From CAYREX01 sp964423505 (GTDB lineage: Bacteria > Fermentibacterota > Fermentibacteria > Fermentibacterales > JCC-6), in contig CAYREX010000001.1 in NCBI GenBank assembly GCA_964423505.1, forward strand, positions 301,583 through 365,582: a stretch of 64,000 nt of DNA. The letters are read 5' to 3'. The notes beneath the pieces are model-generated. The model saw nothing but the letters and a program-made list of their open reading frames with translations, was not told where the DNA came from and did not search any database. This document shows positions 14,561 through 23,150 of the stretch, one piece after another; the first letter of the stretch is position 1; the number at the start of each line of letters is the position of its first letter. A program made the translations under genes and the position numbers.

Positions 14561-15937
14561 CTAGGAGGAGACCCTGACCGTCTGCGGCGGGCTGGATACA
14601 CGGCCCGCAGCTGCAGCCGGGAGGTCCTGCTTGCCCGCGCGGCGCCTCCTCGGCGGAGCCGGCTCAAGGTCCCAGCGCTCGAAGACGTGTGCGTAGTCTG
14701 CAAGCACCTGCTCCCTGGTCAGGCCTACGTCGCCCAGCGAGTACTCGTGGCTGCTCTTGTGCCCGCGAGCCTTCTCGGCGGTCTCCTGCAGGACGGTCTC
14801 GAACTGCGGGGTTATCTCCATGCCGAAGTGGTCGTAGATGCTCCTTATCGTCCCCTCCGGGTCCTTCACCATCTCGTGGAAGTTCACGAAGTAGCGGTTC
14901 TCGGCGGGGGCGGCCTCCAGACGCTCGACGGGGTAGCTGTACCAGTGCTGGGTGGCGTCCAGGACGTAGTCCATGTGCGGATAGCGCTCCTCCGGCTCGC
15001 CAAGCTTTCTCCACCAGTGCGCGGAGAGGCTGGCGTAGGAGGGGATGACGCTCATCGGGTCCCGCGCCAGGTAGATGATGCGGGCAGTGGGGAACTGCTT
15101 CAGGAGCGAGTCAACCTTCGGGGCGAAGTAGGGGTTCTTGGAGAGGATGCGCCTTCCCTCGCCGCCCATGGCGTGGTAGTGCCGCTGAAGGCAGTTGTGG
15201 TAGAAGCCCATCACCCGCTCCTTGTCCGCCTCGGAGAGCTGCTCGTCGAAGTAGACGAAGGGGTAGGACTCCTCCGGGTAACCGAAGAAGAGGCCTGTTA
15301 CTATCGTGGAGCCGGAATGTATCATCAGGTACTCGTCCTCCTCCGGGGAGAGGAGGCTGAGCCTGTGCATATCGTTGGAGTTGAATATCTTGCTGTCAAT
15401 CCTGTACAGCAGCCTGTGGAGCACTCCGCCCATGCGGCGGTCTATCGCTGCTACCGCGCTCCCCAGCTTCCTCTGGGTGATGGAGGGGGCGAAGAGTATC
15501 TGCCAGAGCCTGAGGCTGGTGAAGTTGGTCTCGTCCCTGGCCATGAGACGGTGGAGGAAGGTGGTGCCGCTGCGCGGGTTGCCGACGATGAAGACGGGCT
15601 CCTCCACATCGAGGTCCCGGTGCTCCGGGAAGAAGATGTCGTCCAGCATGAAGCAGAGCCAGGTGGCGAGCTCCACGACCACGTAGCTCACGTACGCGGT
15701 TGTGAGCACGAGGACCCGCTTGGGCGTCAGCTTCGCTCCCGTGCCCTCGGCCCTCCTGAACAGCAGGCATGTCAGTCTGAAGAAGCGCTTGTAGTCGAAG
15801 GACAATGGTGCTCCCGATCGCGTGAGGAAAGTCCAAAGGATGATAGCCGGAGCAATCCGGTGGAGCCTGTCTCCCGCTTGCGCGGCCCCTGCGGATGCAC
15901 GTGCCCGGCCCTTGTGAAGCTGTATGGCCGTTGTCAT
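14561..15937 (-). CDS. Sulfotransferase-family protein
   Basis: 458 residues. FIVGNPRSGTTFLHRLM near residue 130 is the 5'-phosphosulfate loop of PAPS-dependent sulfotransferases. IIYLARDPMSVIPS near residue 290 is the 3'-phosphate-binding motif. One or two hydrophobic helices precede the domain (APAIILWTFL and a second around VVVELATWLCFML), so it may sit at the membrane. The substrate is unknown; lipids, glycans or small alcohols are all possible. The start at 15937 is the only ATG close to the domain; longer frames reach into the divergent ACT-protein gene and are antisense. The C-terminus is Arg/Pro-rich and probably disordered. Confidence 0.75.
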   Translation of the reverse strand: MTTAIQLHKGRARASAGAAQAGDRLHRIAPAIILWTFLTRSGAPLSFDYKRFFRLTCLLFRRAEGTGAKLTPKRVLVLTTAYVSYVVVELATWLCFMLDDIFFPEHRDLDVEEPVFIVGNPRSGTTFLHRLMARDETNFTSLRLWQILFAPSITQRKLGSAVAAIDRRMGGVLHRLLYRIDSKIFNSNDMHRLSLLSPEEDEYLMIHSGSTIVTGLFFGYPEESYPFVYFDEQLSEADKERVMGFYHNCLQRHYHAMGGEGRRILSKNPYFAPKVDSLLKQFPTARIIYLARDPMSVIPSYASLSAHWWRKLGEPEERYPHMDYVLDATQHWYSYPVERLEAAPAENRYFVNFHEMVKDPEGTIRSIYDHFGMEITPQFETVLQETAEKARGHKSSHEYSLGDVGLTREQVLADYAHVFERWDLEPAPPRRRRAGKQDLPAAAAGRVSSPPQTVRVSS

Positions 15938-16004
15938 GTGGATGGTTCCGGCACGGTGCTCCGCCGCCGCAGCCCGGACGACTACCGGCCCGTCAACGGG
16001 ATGT

Positions 16005-16034
16005 ATCATAGGGCAAGGGACTCGGTGGAGGCAA
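16005..16034 (-). promoter_or_regulatory. Promoter for the sulfotransferase gene
   Basis: Leftward TTGCCT (16029-16034), 18-base spacer, TATGAT (16005-16010). The predicted transcript start is about 60 bases ahead of the ATG at 15937. Confidence 0.5.
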
Positions 16035-16076
16035 CCCGTCCGCTTATTGTAGGCGGAACGAAGAGGGAGGTGCCGC

Positions 16077-16337
16077 ATGAGGAAGAGCGTGATGGTGGTG
16101 ATGGTGAGCCACAGGCACGAGGCCGCTAAGACGGTCCAGTCGATACTCACCGGATGGGGATGCAACATCAGGACAAGGCTGGGCATACACCAGGGGGTCC
16201 TGGAGGACTGCACCGAGACCGGGCTCATCATACTCGACCTGGTCGGAGAGGAGGAGCGTCTGCAGGAGCTGGAGAGGAAGCTGAACCTGGTGAAGGGCGT
16301 CACCGCCAGGATGCTGCAGCTGGAGCTGGAGGACTAG
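16077..16337 (+). CDS. TM1266-like ACT-domain protein (putative iron-only hydrogenase system regulator)
   Basis: 86 residues spanning one ACT-like ferredoxin fold: MVVMVSHRHEAAKTVQSIL, then RTRLGIHQ, then GLIILDLVGEEE, and a final amphipathic helix. Length and the GIHQGV...GLIILDL core fit the small TM1266 family, often found beside [FeFe]-hydrogenase genes and NikR-like in shape. GGGAGG lies seven bases before ATG. No hydrogenase genes are present here; instead it is followed after 13 bases by a glycosidase gene, so its partner must be elsewhere. Ligand and DNA binding are unproven for the family. Confidence 0.7.
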   Translation: MRKSVMVVMVSHRHEAAKTVQSILTGWGCNIRTRLGIHQGVLEDCTETGLIILDLVGEEERLQELERKLNLVKGVTARMLQLELED

Positions 16338-16350
16338 GGTCCGGATTTCC

Positions 16351-18777
16351 ATGAGGCCGGCACGGCACTGCCGACCGTGTCCGGGTGCGGCGGCCTGCAT
16401 CCTGCTCGTTGCCGCCTCCGCGCTCATCTCCGTCGGCTGCGGCGATGGAGGCGGGAGCGCCGGCCCCGGCGCCCGGGCGGTCCTGCTGACCATACACGCC
16501 GACTCGGTTGTCAACAGGGTGGACGAGAGGATATACGGCCTCTTCCTGGAGCACATCTGCCACTCGGTTGACGGCGGCCTCTGGGGGGACATGCTGTGGA
16601 ACCGGGGCTTCGAGGAGGTGGCCGGGGAGGGCCTCTGGCTGGTGGAAGGCCCGCTGCTGACCCAGATAGCGGAGACGGAGAGGGCCGCCTACCGGATGGG
16701 AGAGAGCGGATGGGCGGTCCGGCGCCTCCAGATGGACCTCCGGCTGCTCACCGGCGAGGCCATCGGCATCCTGCTCACCGGCCACGGCGGCAGCTCCGTG
16801 CTGGCCTGCCGCCTGGAGGAGGAGTCCATCGGCTTCACCCTGGTCGTCGGCGGCGACACGGTCACGACCGTCAGGAACATCCCCTTCTGGCTCAGGCAGT
16901 ACGAGTGGAGGGATATCCAGGTGGCCGTCGAGGGGGACACGGCGACGTTTGCGCTGGACGGAAGGGATCACCGGCTGCCGCTCCCCAGCGGTCTGCCCGC
17001 GCCGGACGGCGTAACGCTGGTGACCGAGGGCGCTACCGCCCAGTTCACCAACGTCGACCTGCTCGGGGAGGGGGATGAGGAGCTGCTGGAGGAGCTCCCG
17101 TTGCCGCCAGACCCGGGCGACGGGCTGGTCCCGCTGCACTGGTCCCGCGAGGGCAGGGGCAGGGTGCAGCCCATCCCGATGGACCCGTTCTCCGGAAGGC
17201 TCTGCATCAGGCTGCTCTCCCCCGGCGAGGGGGTCCAGCTCTCGCAGGGCGGCCTCCGGCTCTCGGCTGGCGAGGACTACGCCGGCCGCGTTCGGATGAG
17301 GGGGCGGACGGTCGGGGGGAGCCTGAGCGTCTGTCTCCGGGACGGCGGGGAGGTCCTGGCGCGAGAGGTGCTCGCAGACCCTGCCGGGGAATGGCAAGAG
17401 CGGGAGTTCCTGCTCTCCTCGCCGGTCGATACCGACTCGGCGGTGCTCTGCTTCGAGCTGCGGGGCACGGGTGACGTCTTTCTGGACGTGCCCAGCCTCT
17501 TCCCCATGGAGAGGCTGAGGAGCGGCGGCCTGCGGATGGACCTGGTGGAGGCCATCTCCGACCTGAGGCCCTCCGTGCTCCGCTGGCCCGGCGGCCGCTT
17601 CGCATCGCTCTACCGATGGAAGGACGGCATCGGACCCATCCGGGAGAGGAGCCCCTTCCTCCTGCCCAGGCTGGAGGGTACCATGGACGCGAACTCCTTC
17701 GGGACGGACGAGTTCATGGGGCTTTGCAGGGAGCTGGGAACCGAGCCGGTTCTGGTGGTCAACGTGGGGGAGTACGACCTGCCGGGGAGGCGGGAGGAGT
17801 ACCTGCAGGACGCCCTGGACTGGCTGGAGTACTGCAACGGACCGCCGGACTCGGAGTGGGGGGCGGTCAGGGCGGGCGGCGGTCACGTCGAGCCCTACGG
17901 CGTGAGGTACTGGGAGCTGGGCAACGAGACCTGGAACATGGGCACCGGGGAGTACGCAGATGTGGTACGGGACTTCGGGAGGGCAATGCTCGATGCAGAC
18001 GGGAGCATAGAGATAATAGCGTGCGGCGACGGAGAGATGTGGCAGGAGGGCCTCCTCCCGGAGATATCCGGCCTGGCCGACTACATCAGCCTGCACCACT
18101 ACGAGGAGCCCTCGAACTACGCAGAGGGGGCGCTGGAGAGGGAGATTTACCTCAGGGAGATAGAGGAGGCCGTCGAGGTCTCTCCGGCATCGGACATCGG
18201 CGTCTTCCACTCGGAGTGGAACCTGACGGAGGGGGTCGACTGGCGGGGCGGGCTGTATGCCGCCGGTCTGCTTAACGTGCTGGAGAAGCGGGGCGAGCTG
18301 GTCAGGATGGCCTCACCGGCTCTCCTCCTCCGCCACACCGAAAGCGGGCTCTGGGACAACGCCCTGGTCAACTTCGACCGGGAGGGGTGGTTCCCCTCCG
18401 GGGCGTACGTTACGATGAGGCTGTGGCGGGAGTCCTTCGTGCCGCTGAGGCTCCACATGGAGGGACCCGCCATCGCCAGGGGGTGGGTTGCCACTGCGAG
18501 CGAGGAGGGCGATCGTATCTACCTCAAGATGATGAACCCCTCGGGGGACACGGTGCATGTCTCGGCCTCCGTGCAGGGCGCCTCCACCGAGCCGGGGGAC
18601 GGGGCGCTCACGGTGATAGCTCCCGGCGGGCTCGACGCGGCATGCTCGATGGAGGAGCCGGAGGCCATCCGGCCGGTATCCTCCGGGGTGGTGCACGAGG
18701 GGTGGACCTACGAACTGACGCTGCCCGGGTACTCGGCTGCGGTACTGGAGCTGAGGCCCGCGGCGGAGGGGGCATGA
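16351..18777 (+). CDS. Exported alpha-L-arabinofuranosidase (GH51-like) lipoprotein
   Basis: 808 residues, longer than the usual ~500 because a ~200-residue carbohydrate-binding/jelly-roll segment splits the N-terminal part. The leader carries a lipobox-like ISVGC. YGLFLEH near residue 65 and LRWPGGRFAS near residue 410 are GH51 hallmarks. The acid/base Glu is residue 526 (WELGNE) and the nucleophile Glu is residue 622 (FHSEWN). The C-terminal ~130 residues are the family's beta-sandwich. It would release L-arabinose from plant-derived arabinans or arabinoxylans outside the cytoplasm. Start ATG at 16351, 13 bases after the ACT-protein gene; co-transcription is likely. Confidence 0.88.
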   Translation: MRPARHCRPCPGAAACILLVAASALISVGCGDGGGSAGPGARAVLLTIHADSVVNRVDERIYGLFLEHICHSVDGGLWGDMLWNRGFEEVAGEGLWLVEGPLLTQIAETERAAYRMGESGWAVRRLQMDLRLLTGEAIGILLTGHGGSSVLACRLEEESIGFTLVVGGDTVTTVRNIPFWLRQYEWRDIQVAVEGDTATFALDGRDHRLPLPSGLPAPDGVTLVTEGATAQFTNVDLLGEGDEELLEELPLPPDPGDGLVPLHWSREGRGRVQPIPMDPFSGRLCIRLLSPGEGVQLSQGGLRLSAGEDYAGRVRMRGRTVGGSLSVCLRDGGEVLAREVLADPAGEWQEREFLLSSPVDTDSAVLCFELRGTGDVFLDVPSLFPMERLRSGGLRMDLVEAISDLRPSVLRWPGGRFASLYRWKDGIGPIRERSPFLLPRLEGTMDANSFGTDEFMGLCRELGTEPVLVVNVGEYDLPGRREEYLQDALDWLEYCNGPPDSEWGAVRAGGGHVEPYGVRYWELGNETWNMGTGEYADVVRDFGRAMLDADGSIEIIACGDGEMWQEGLLPEISGLADYISLHHYEEPSNYAEGALEREIYLREIEEAVEVSPASDIGVFHSEWNLTEGVDWRGGLYAAGLLNVLEKRGELVRMASPALLLRHTESGLWDNALVNFDREGWFPSGAYVTMRLWRESFVPLRLHMEGPAIARGWVATASEEGDRIYLKMMNPSGDTVHVSASVQGASTEPGDGALTVIAPGGLDAACSMEEPEAIRPVSSGVVHEGWTYELTLPGYSAAVLELRPAAEGA

Positions 18778-18808
18778 CGCTGCCGACTCGAAGGGAGCGA
18801 GTGGTACG

Positions 18809-19294
18809 ATGAGAGCCGTCCGCACTCTGCCGGCCGTCGCCGGCCTGCTGCTCCTGCTGGTCTCGGCCTCCTGCCTGGAGCCGGGCCCTGACCAGGCGTT
18901 CAGGCAGTACTGGGGGGCGATGCAGGCGGGAGACCCGGAGGACATCCGAGGCTACATCGCGGAGAGCTGGCTGGAGCTGTACGAGCAGGAGTTCGAGCTC
19001 TACAGCGACACGCTTCCCGCCCTCGTGGAGTTCCTGGGGAACAACGGGGTGCAGGTGACGCTCGAGGAGGTCTCCGGCTGGACCTCCGACGACTACTTCG
19101 CGGCGCTGGTCACCTCGCCCTGGGTGTCGGACTACTTCGACGAGGGGATGAGGATAACCGGCTCCTCGGTCAACGGGGATACCGCAGTGGTCAGGTTCAC
19201 CACCTACAGCCAGGCACAGGCCGCTCCCGGGTCCGGGGAGAACAGGGCGATACTGGTCCGCGAGGAAGACGGCTGGAAGGTGACCAACCGCTAG
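18809..19294 (+). CDS. Small lipoprotein with NTF2/DUF4878-like domain
   Basis: 161 residues. The leader MRAVRTLPAVAGLLLLLVSASC ends in a lipobox. The mature part begins DQAFRQYWGAMQAGDPEDIRGYIAESW, the start pattern of NTF2-like DUF4878 domains, and ends with ILVREEDGWKV. Such lipoproteins are common and mostly uncharacterised. It follows the arabinofuranosidase by 31 bases and overlaps the convergent methyltransferase gene by 4 bases at the stops. Confidence 0.7.
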   Translation: MRAVRTLPAVAGLLLLLVSASCLEPGPDQAFRQYWGAMQAGDPEDIRGYIAESWLELYEQEFELYSDTLPALVEFLGNNGVQVTLEEVSGWTSDDYFAALVTSPWVSDYFDEGMRITGSSVNGDTAVVRFTTYSQAQAAPGSGENRAILVREEDGWKVTNR

Positions 19295-20043
19295 GGTCGT
19301 CCCCTTCGCATCTCCCACATGAGGATGGCCGCCGAGGCGGCGGCGTTCAGCGACTCTACGCCCCTGTCCATCCCTATCCAGACCCTCCGGTCCAGCCTGC
19401 CGGCCACCTCGGCCGAGATGCCGGCCGCCTCCGAGCCCAGGACCAGCGCAATGCGGCCGCCCGTACTCTCGATGGCCTCCCGGGGCCGGGAGCCGCCCGC
19501 TCCGGCTCCAACGCAGACCGCAGCGTCTCCCAGGCGGTCCATCAGGGCAGGCAGGTCCACGTCGAAGGGAACGGGTATCAGGGCGTTCGTCCCCGCTGAA
19601 GCCCTCGTGACCTTGGGTATGAACGGACAGCAGGTCCCCCTGCCGCAGACCACGGCACCGATGCCCATGGCGGCGGCGGTCCTTATCACGGTCCCGACGT
19701 TCCCCGGGTCCCCGAGGCCGTCGAGCAGGAGCAGGTCTTTCTCCCCATCCTCCCAGCCGGAAGGCTCCGGCAGGGGACAGATAGCCGCCAGCCCCTGGGA
19801 CGTGACCGTGTCGGCGAGCCCGTCGAATAGGCGGGTCGGCACAAGTATCACGGGGAGGCCCTGTCCCTCCGCACCTGCGGCCATGCCCTCCGCCGGGCCG
19901 GAGGCCCCCTCGGCCAGGATCACGTGTGATGGCCTGCCCCCCTGGGCCATGTAGTCGGAGACGAACCGGGGGCCCTCCATGAGGAAGGCGCCGGCCCGGA
20001 GTACGCCGGCCCTCCCGGAGAGGGACCTCGCGAGCCTGAGCAC
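19291..20043 (-). CDS. SpoU/TrmH-family RNA 2'-O-methyltransferase
   Basis: 250 residues from GTG. SPOUT-fold motifs are all present: motif 1 LDGLGDPGNVGTVIRTAAAMG-like, motif 2 IALVLGSEAAGIS, motif 3 VESLNAAASAAILMWE. These bind S-adenosylmethionine in the knot and methylate a ribose in 23S rRNA or tRNA. The N-terminal GAFLMEGPRFV belongs to the substrate-binding domain. The usual 'STRNP' segment lies just upstream of this GTG, so translation may really begin at a CTG (20073) overlapping the epimerase stop as CTGA, giving 260 residues. It is the last gene of the methylmalonyl-CoA operon and probably incidental to it. Confidence 0.85.
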   Translation of the reverse strand: MLRLARSLSGRAGVLRAGAFLMEGPRFVSDYMAQGGRPSHVILAEGASGPAEGMAAGAEGQGLPVILVPTRLFDGLADTVTSQGLAAICPLPEPSGWEDGEKDLLLLDGLGDPGNVGTVIRTAAAMGIGAVVCGRGTCCPFIPKVTRASAGTNALIPVPFDVDLPALMDRLGDAAVCVGAGAGGSRPREAIESTGGRIALVLGSEAAGISAEVAGRLDRRVWIGMDRGVESLNAAASAAILMWEMRRGRP

Positions 20044-20069
20044 GGGGTTGCGGGTGCTCTCTGCCCGCC

Positions 20070-21068
20070 TCAGCCCATGCCCCCCTCCGGGATGCCCCGG
20101 GCCTCCAGGATCCTCCGCACGATGGTGTCTATGTCGGCCTCCGGGACGGAGCCGGTCAGCGAGCGGAGCAGCGAGACGTCCGGCAGCCTGCGACTCATGT
20201 CCTCGAAGCCCTCCGGATAGGCCTCGCCGTAGGGGATCAGCTCGATGGGGGAGGAGGAGCAGGTTATGTCACGAACCCTCCGCGCAAGCTCCATTATGCT
20301 CATCTCGCGCGTGGAGCCTATGTTGACCACCCTGCCCACCGCCCCGGGGGCGTCCATGAGGCCGGAGATGGCCTCCACCACCTCGTCCACGAGGCTGAAG
20401 CACCTGGTCTGGGTACCGTCGCCGTAGACGGTTATGGGCTCGCCGGAGAGCGCCTGGGAGACGAACCTGGGCAGGACCATGCCGTACCTGCCGGACTGCC
20501 TGGGGCCGACAGTGTTGAACAGGCGGCCTACAACCACCGGAAGCCCCTTGTCCCTGTGGTAGGCGAGGGCGAGGAACTCGTCCACCGCCTTCGAGCAGGC
20601 GTAGCTCCATCTGCTCCTGGAGGTTGCCCCCAGGACTATGTCGCCCCTCTCCGAGAAGGGAACCTCCTCGCTCTTGCCGTAGACCTCCGAGGTGGAGGCG
20701 AGGAAGACCGGCGCTCCCCGTGCGCTGGCGGCCTGCAGGATGTTCTCGGTGCCCCTCACGTTGGTCTCTATGGTCTCGACCGGCTGGCGTATTATCTGCT
20801 CGACGCCGACGGCCGCGGCCAGGTGGACTACGGCGGCGCACCTGCCCACGAGGCTCCTCGTCAGGTACTCGTCCAGAACGGAGCCGACCACCAGCCTCAC
20901 CCTCCCGGAGGGAAGGCAGCCGGAGAGGTTCTCCTCCCTGCCGGTGGACAGGTCGTCCAGCACGAGGACGTCCCGCCCCCCCGAGGCAAGCAGCTCGCAG
21001 AGGTGCGAGCCTATGAAGCCGGCCCCTCCCGTCACCAGGAAGTCGTAGTCGCGGGCTTCGCTCCCCAT
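20070..21068 (-). CDS. NAD-dependent sugar-nucleotide epimerase/dehydratase
   Basis: 332 residues of the extended short-chain dehydrogenase family. The NAD loop is VTGGAGFIGSHL near residue 12. HLAAAVGV follows at ~83, the STSEVYGKSEE catalytic Ser segment at ~125, and YACSK (Tyr/Lys) at ~155. GRLFNTVGPRQ and YGDGTQTRCFSLVDEVV resemble UDP-glucuronate decarboxylase and UDP-glucose 4-epimerase subgroups. It probably supplies a nucleotide sugar for surface polysaccharide. The exact substrate cannot be read from sequence. The gap to the upstream beta-subunit gene is 23 bases. Confidence 0.82.
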   Translation of the reverse strand: MGSEARDYDFLVTGGAGFIGSHLCELLASGGRDVLVLDDLSTGREENLSGCLPSGRVRLVVGSVLDEYLTRSLVGRCAAVVHLAAAVGVEQIIRQPVETIETNVRGTENILQAASARGAPVFLASTSEVYGKSEEVPFSERGDIVLGATSRSRWSYACSKAVDEFLALAYHRDKGLPVVVGRLFNTVGPRQSGRYGMVLPRFVSQALSGEPITVYGDGTQTRCFSLVDEVVEAISGLMDAPGAVGRVVNIGSTREMSIMELARRVRDITCSSSPIELIPYGEAYPEGFEDMSRRLPDVSLLRSLTGSVPEADIDTIVRRILEARGIPEGGMG

Positions 21069-21091
21069 GCCGTCTCCCCTCCGTCCGTCGG

Positions 21092-22303
21092 TCAGTGCGG
21101 CACCACGCTGAGCAGGATTCCCGCCGCTATCGCGCTGCCTATCACACCGGCCACGTTGGGCGCCATCGCGTGCATCAGGAGGTGGTTCGACGGGTCGTAC
21201 CTCCTGCCCTCCACCTCCACCACCCGGGCCGAGTCGGGTACGGCGGAGACTCCGGCCGCGCCCACCAGCGGGTTTATCTTGGCGTCGCCGCGGAGGAAGA
21301 GGTTCATCAGCTTCGCGAAGAGGAGACCCCCGGCGGTGGCTATGGCGAAGCTGAGGGCGCCCAGTGCGAATATCTTGAGCGAGTCGAGGGTGAGGAAGTA
21401 CCTGGCCTGGGTGCTGGTGCCCACGGAGAATCCCAGGAGTATGACCACGATGTTGTTCAGGGCGCCCTGGGCGCTCTCCGCCAGCCTCCGGGTCACTCCG
21501 CTCTCCTTCAGGAGGTTGCCGAAGAAGAGCATCCCCAGCAGGGTGATGGCCCCGGGGGCGATGAAGGCGGTAACCAGGAAGGCGATTATCGGGAAGAGTA
21601 TCTTCTCCGTCCGGGTGACCCGCCTGGTCGGGCGCATCCTGCGCCGCCTCTCCTCCTTCGTCGTGAGCAGCCTCATGATGGGAGGCTGGATGACCGGCAC
21701 GAGGCCCATGTAGGAGTAGGCGGCGATCGCTATCGCACCGAGGAGCTGCGGCGACATCTGGCTGGCCACGAATATCGCCGTTGGACCGTCCGCCCCGCCG
21801 ATTATCCCTATGGAGGCCGCCTGCTGGAGGTCGAATCCCAGGAGCAGAGAGCCCATCAGGGTGATGAATATCCCCACCTGCGCAGCCGCGCCCAGCAGGA
21901 GGAGCTTCGGGTTGGAGAGGAGGGCGCTGAAGTCGGTCATGGCGCCTATCCCGAGGAAGATGAGCGGCGGGAAGAAGCCGCTGCTGACGCCGAAGTAGAA
22001 GAGCCTGAACACCGACTGCTGACCGCCCAGCACGTCCTGGTAGCCTATGGGCATGAGCTCCGGGTTGTAGGGGATGTTCCCCGCAATCATGCCGAAGCCT
22101 ATGGGGACCAGCAGGAGCGGCTCGTAGTCCTTCCTGATGGCGAGATAGATGAGCACGAGGCCGATGGCTATCATCACGATGTTGCCGACCTCGGCCTGGC
22201 CGAAGCCTGTGTCGCCCAGGTAGGAGAGAAGGTCCAGCGGCTCCCCCCGTCCTCCCCCCGTGCTGGCCAGCAGCGCGTCCGTCATCCTCGCCGAGAGGCC
22301 CAT
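21092..22303 (-). CDS. Sodium-pumping decarboxylase beta subunit
   Basis: 403 residues and about ten membrane helices, homologous to OadB/MmdB. The family signatures GADGPTAIFVAS and GIGAMTDFSALLSNP are present, along with a Gly/Asp-rich re-entrant region. The beta subunit decarboxylates the carboxybiotin made by the alpha subunit and couples this to Na+ export across the inner membrane. A short extra N-terminus (DALLASTGGGRGEPLDLLSYLGDTGF) is seen. It lies one base after the biotin-carrier gene. With a propionyl-CoA-carboxylase-type alpha subunit in the same operon, the substrate should be methylmalonyl-CoA rather than oxaloacetate or glutaconyl-CoA. Confidence 0.9.
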   Translation of the reverse strand: MGLSARMTDALLASTGGGRGEPLDLLSYLGDTGFGQAEVGNIVMIAIGLVLIYLAIRKDYEPLLLVPIGFGMIAGNIPYNPELMPIGYQDVLGGQQSVFRLFYFGVSSGFFPPLIFLGIGAMTDFSALLSNPKLLLLGAAAQVGIFITLMGSLLLGFDLQQAASIGIIGGADGPTAIFVASQMSPQLLGAIAIAAYSYMGLVPVIQPPIMRLLTTKEERRRRMRPTRRVTRTEKILFPIIAFLVTAFIAPGAITLLGMLFFGNLLKESGVTRRLAESAQGALNNIVVILLGFSVGTSTQARYFLTLDSLKIFALGALSFAIATAGGLLFAKLMNLFLRGDAKINPLVGAAGVSAVPDSARVVEVEGRRYDPSNHLLMHAMAPNVAGVIGSAIAAGILLSVVPH

Positions 22304-22304
22304 C

Positions 22305-22745
22305 TCAGTCGCCTATCGTGACTATGGGCGCGTTCTCCAGGACGCTCTCGCCCTCCTTGACGTGCACCGCGGTGACGGTCCCGCCCCGGGGCGCCTCCAC
22401 CTCGTTCTCCATCTTCATGGCCTCCATGACGGCGACCGGCTGGCCGGCCGCGACCTCGTCCCCCTTCGAGACCAGGACCTTCAGTATGACGCCGGGCAGG
22501 GGGGCCATGACCTCTCCGCCGCCGGCGACCGACCCCGGCCTGGCGGTCCTGTCCGGGGCGCTGGCGGCGCTGTGTATCTCCCTGGTCCTGTGGACGACGG
22601 GGGTCTTGGAGCTGACCCGCACCGGGGACTCGATGGAGACCTCGTAGGTGCGTCCGTCCAGAGTCACGGTAACGCTGTCATCGCTTATGCGCCCCACGTC
22701 GACGGTGTAGGTGCGCCCGCCGACCTCAACCCTGTACTCGGGCAT
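22305..22745 (-). CDS. Biotin carboxyl carrier subunit of the decarboxylase
   Basis: 146 residues: a beta-rich N-terminal ~50 (MPEYRVEVGGRTYTVDVG), a Pro/Ala/Ser linker, then a biotinyl domain with EAMKME; Lys 111 is the biotin site. This is the gamma/delta-type carrier (MmdC/OadA C-terminus) that shuttles CO2 from the carboxyltransferase to the membrane beta subunit. Its start overlaps the end of the small membrane-subunit gene by 20 bases. Confidence 0.9.
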   Translation of the reverse strand: MPEYRVEVGGRTYTVDVGRISDDSVTVTLDGRTYEVSIESPVRVSSKTPVVHRTREIHSAASAPDRTARPGSVAGGGEVMAPLPGVILKVLVSKGDEVAAGQPVAVMEAMKMENEVEAPRGGTVTAVHVKEGESVLENAPIVTIGD

Positions 22746-23091
22746 CCTGCGTACTCCTGCTCCTGTTCCGGACCGTCTCGGTCCCCTGGAGGTGCTCGGC
22801 CCGCCCCGCCAGTCGCCAGGGAGTGTAGGGCCTTTCGTAGGACTCCCACGTGAGCTTCATGCTCTCCATCCGGTCCAGCAGGGCCAGATGGGCGTGCACG
22901 GCCGCGGTTACGGCGACCACCTGCTCGGGGCTCAGCTCCCCGCTGCCTTCGTCGGACTCCCTCCCGGGGTCTCTCCCGCCTCGCCCCTCCGCCGCCCGCC
23001 TTAGCAGCGGCAGGAGGATGGCGAGGACGACCAGGCCGGTGAAGACGGTGGTCATGCCGGCGAGCGCTATGCCGGCACCGTCGCCGAGCAT
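22726..23091 (-). CDS. Decarboxylase gamma/delta-type small membrane subunit (OadG-like)
   Basis: 121 residues from ATG 23091: one membrane helix (GMTTVFTGLVVLAILLPLL), a charged linker and a C-terminal amphipathic region (VVAVTAAVHAHLALL), the layout of OadG/MmdD that holds the complex together. A GTG at 23154 overlapping the preceding stop (GTGA) would add 21 residues and fits the coupling seen elsewhere in the operon; which is used cannot be decided here. The position between alpha and carrier genes supports the assignment. Confidence 0.75.
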   Translation of the reverse strand: MLGDGAGIALAGMTTVFTGLVVLAILLPLLRRAAEGRGGRDPGRESDEGSGELSPEQVVAVTAAVHAHLALLDRMESMKLTWESYERPYTPWRLAGRAEHLQGTETVRNRSRSTQDARVQG

Positions 23092-23150
23092 TCCGCCCCC
23101 GGCGCCCCGCTGCTGCGCCTGCAGCGCCGCGGCGAGCAGTGCGGCCGGGC

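Noticed and set aside
16300..18210. 636-codon minus-strand frame opposite the arabinofuranosidase
   Set aside because: The plus strand encodes the GH51 catalytic residues; the opposite frame has no family pattern.
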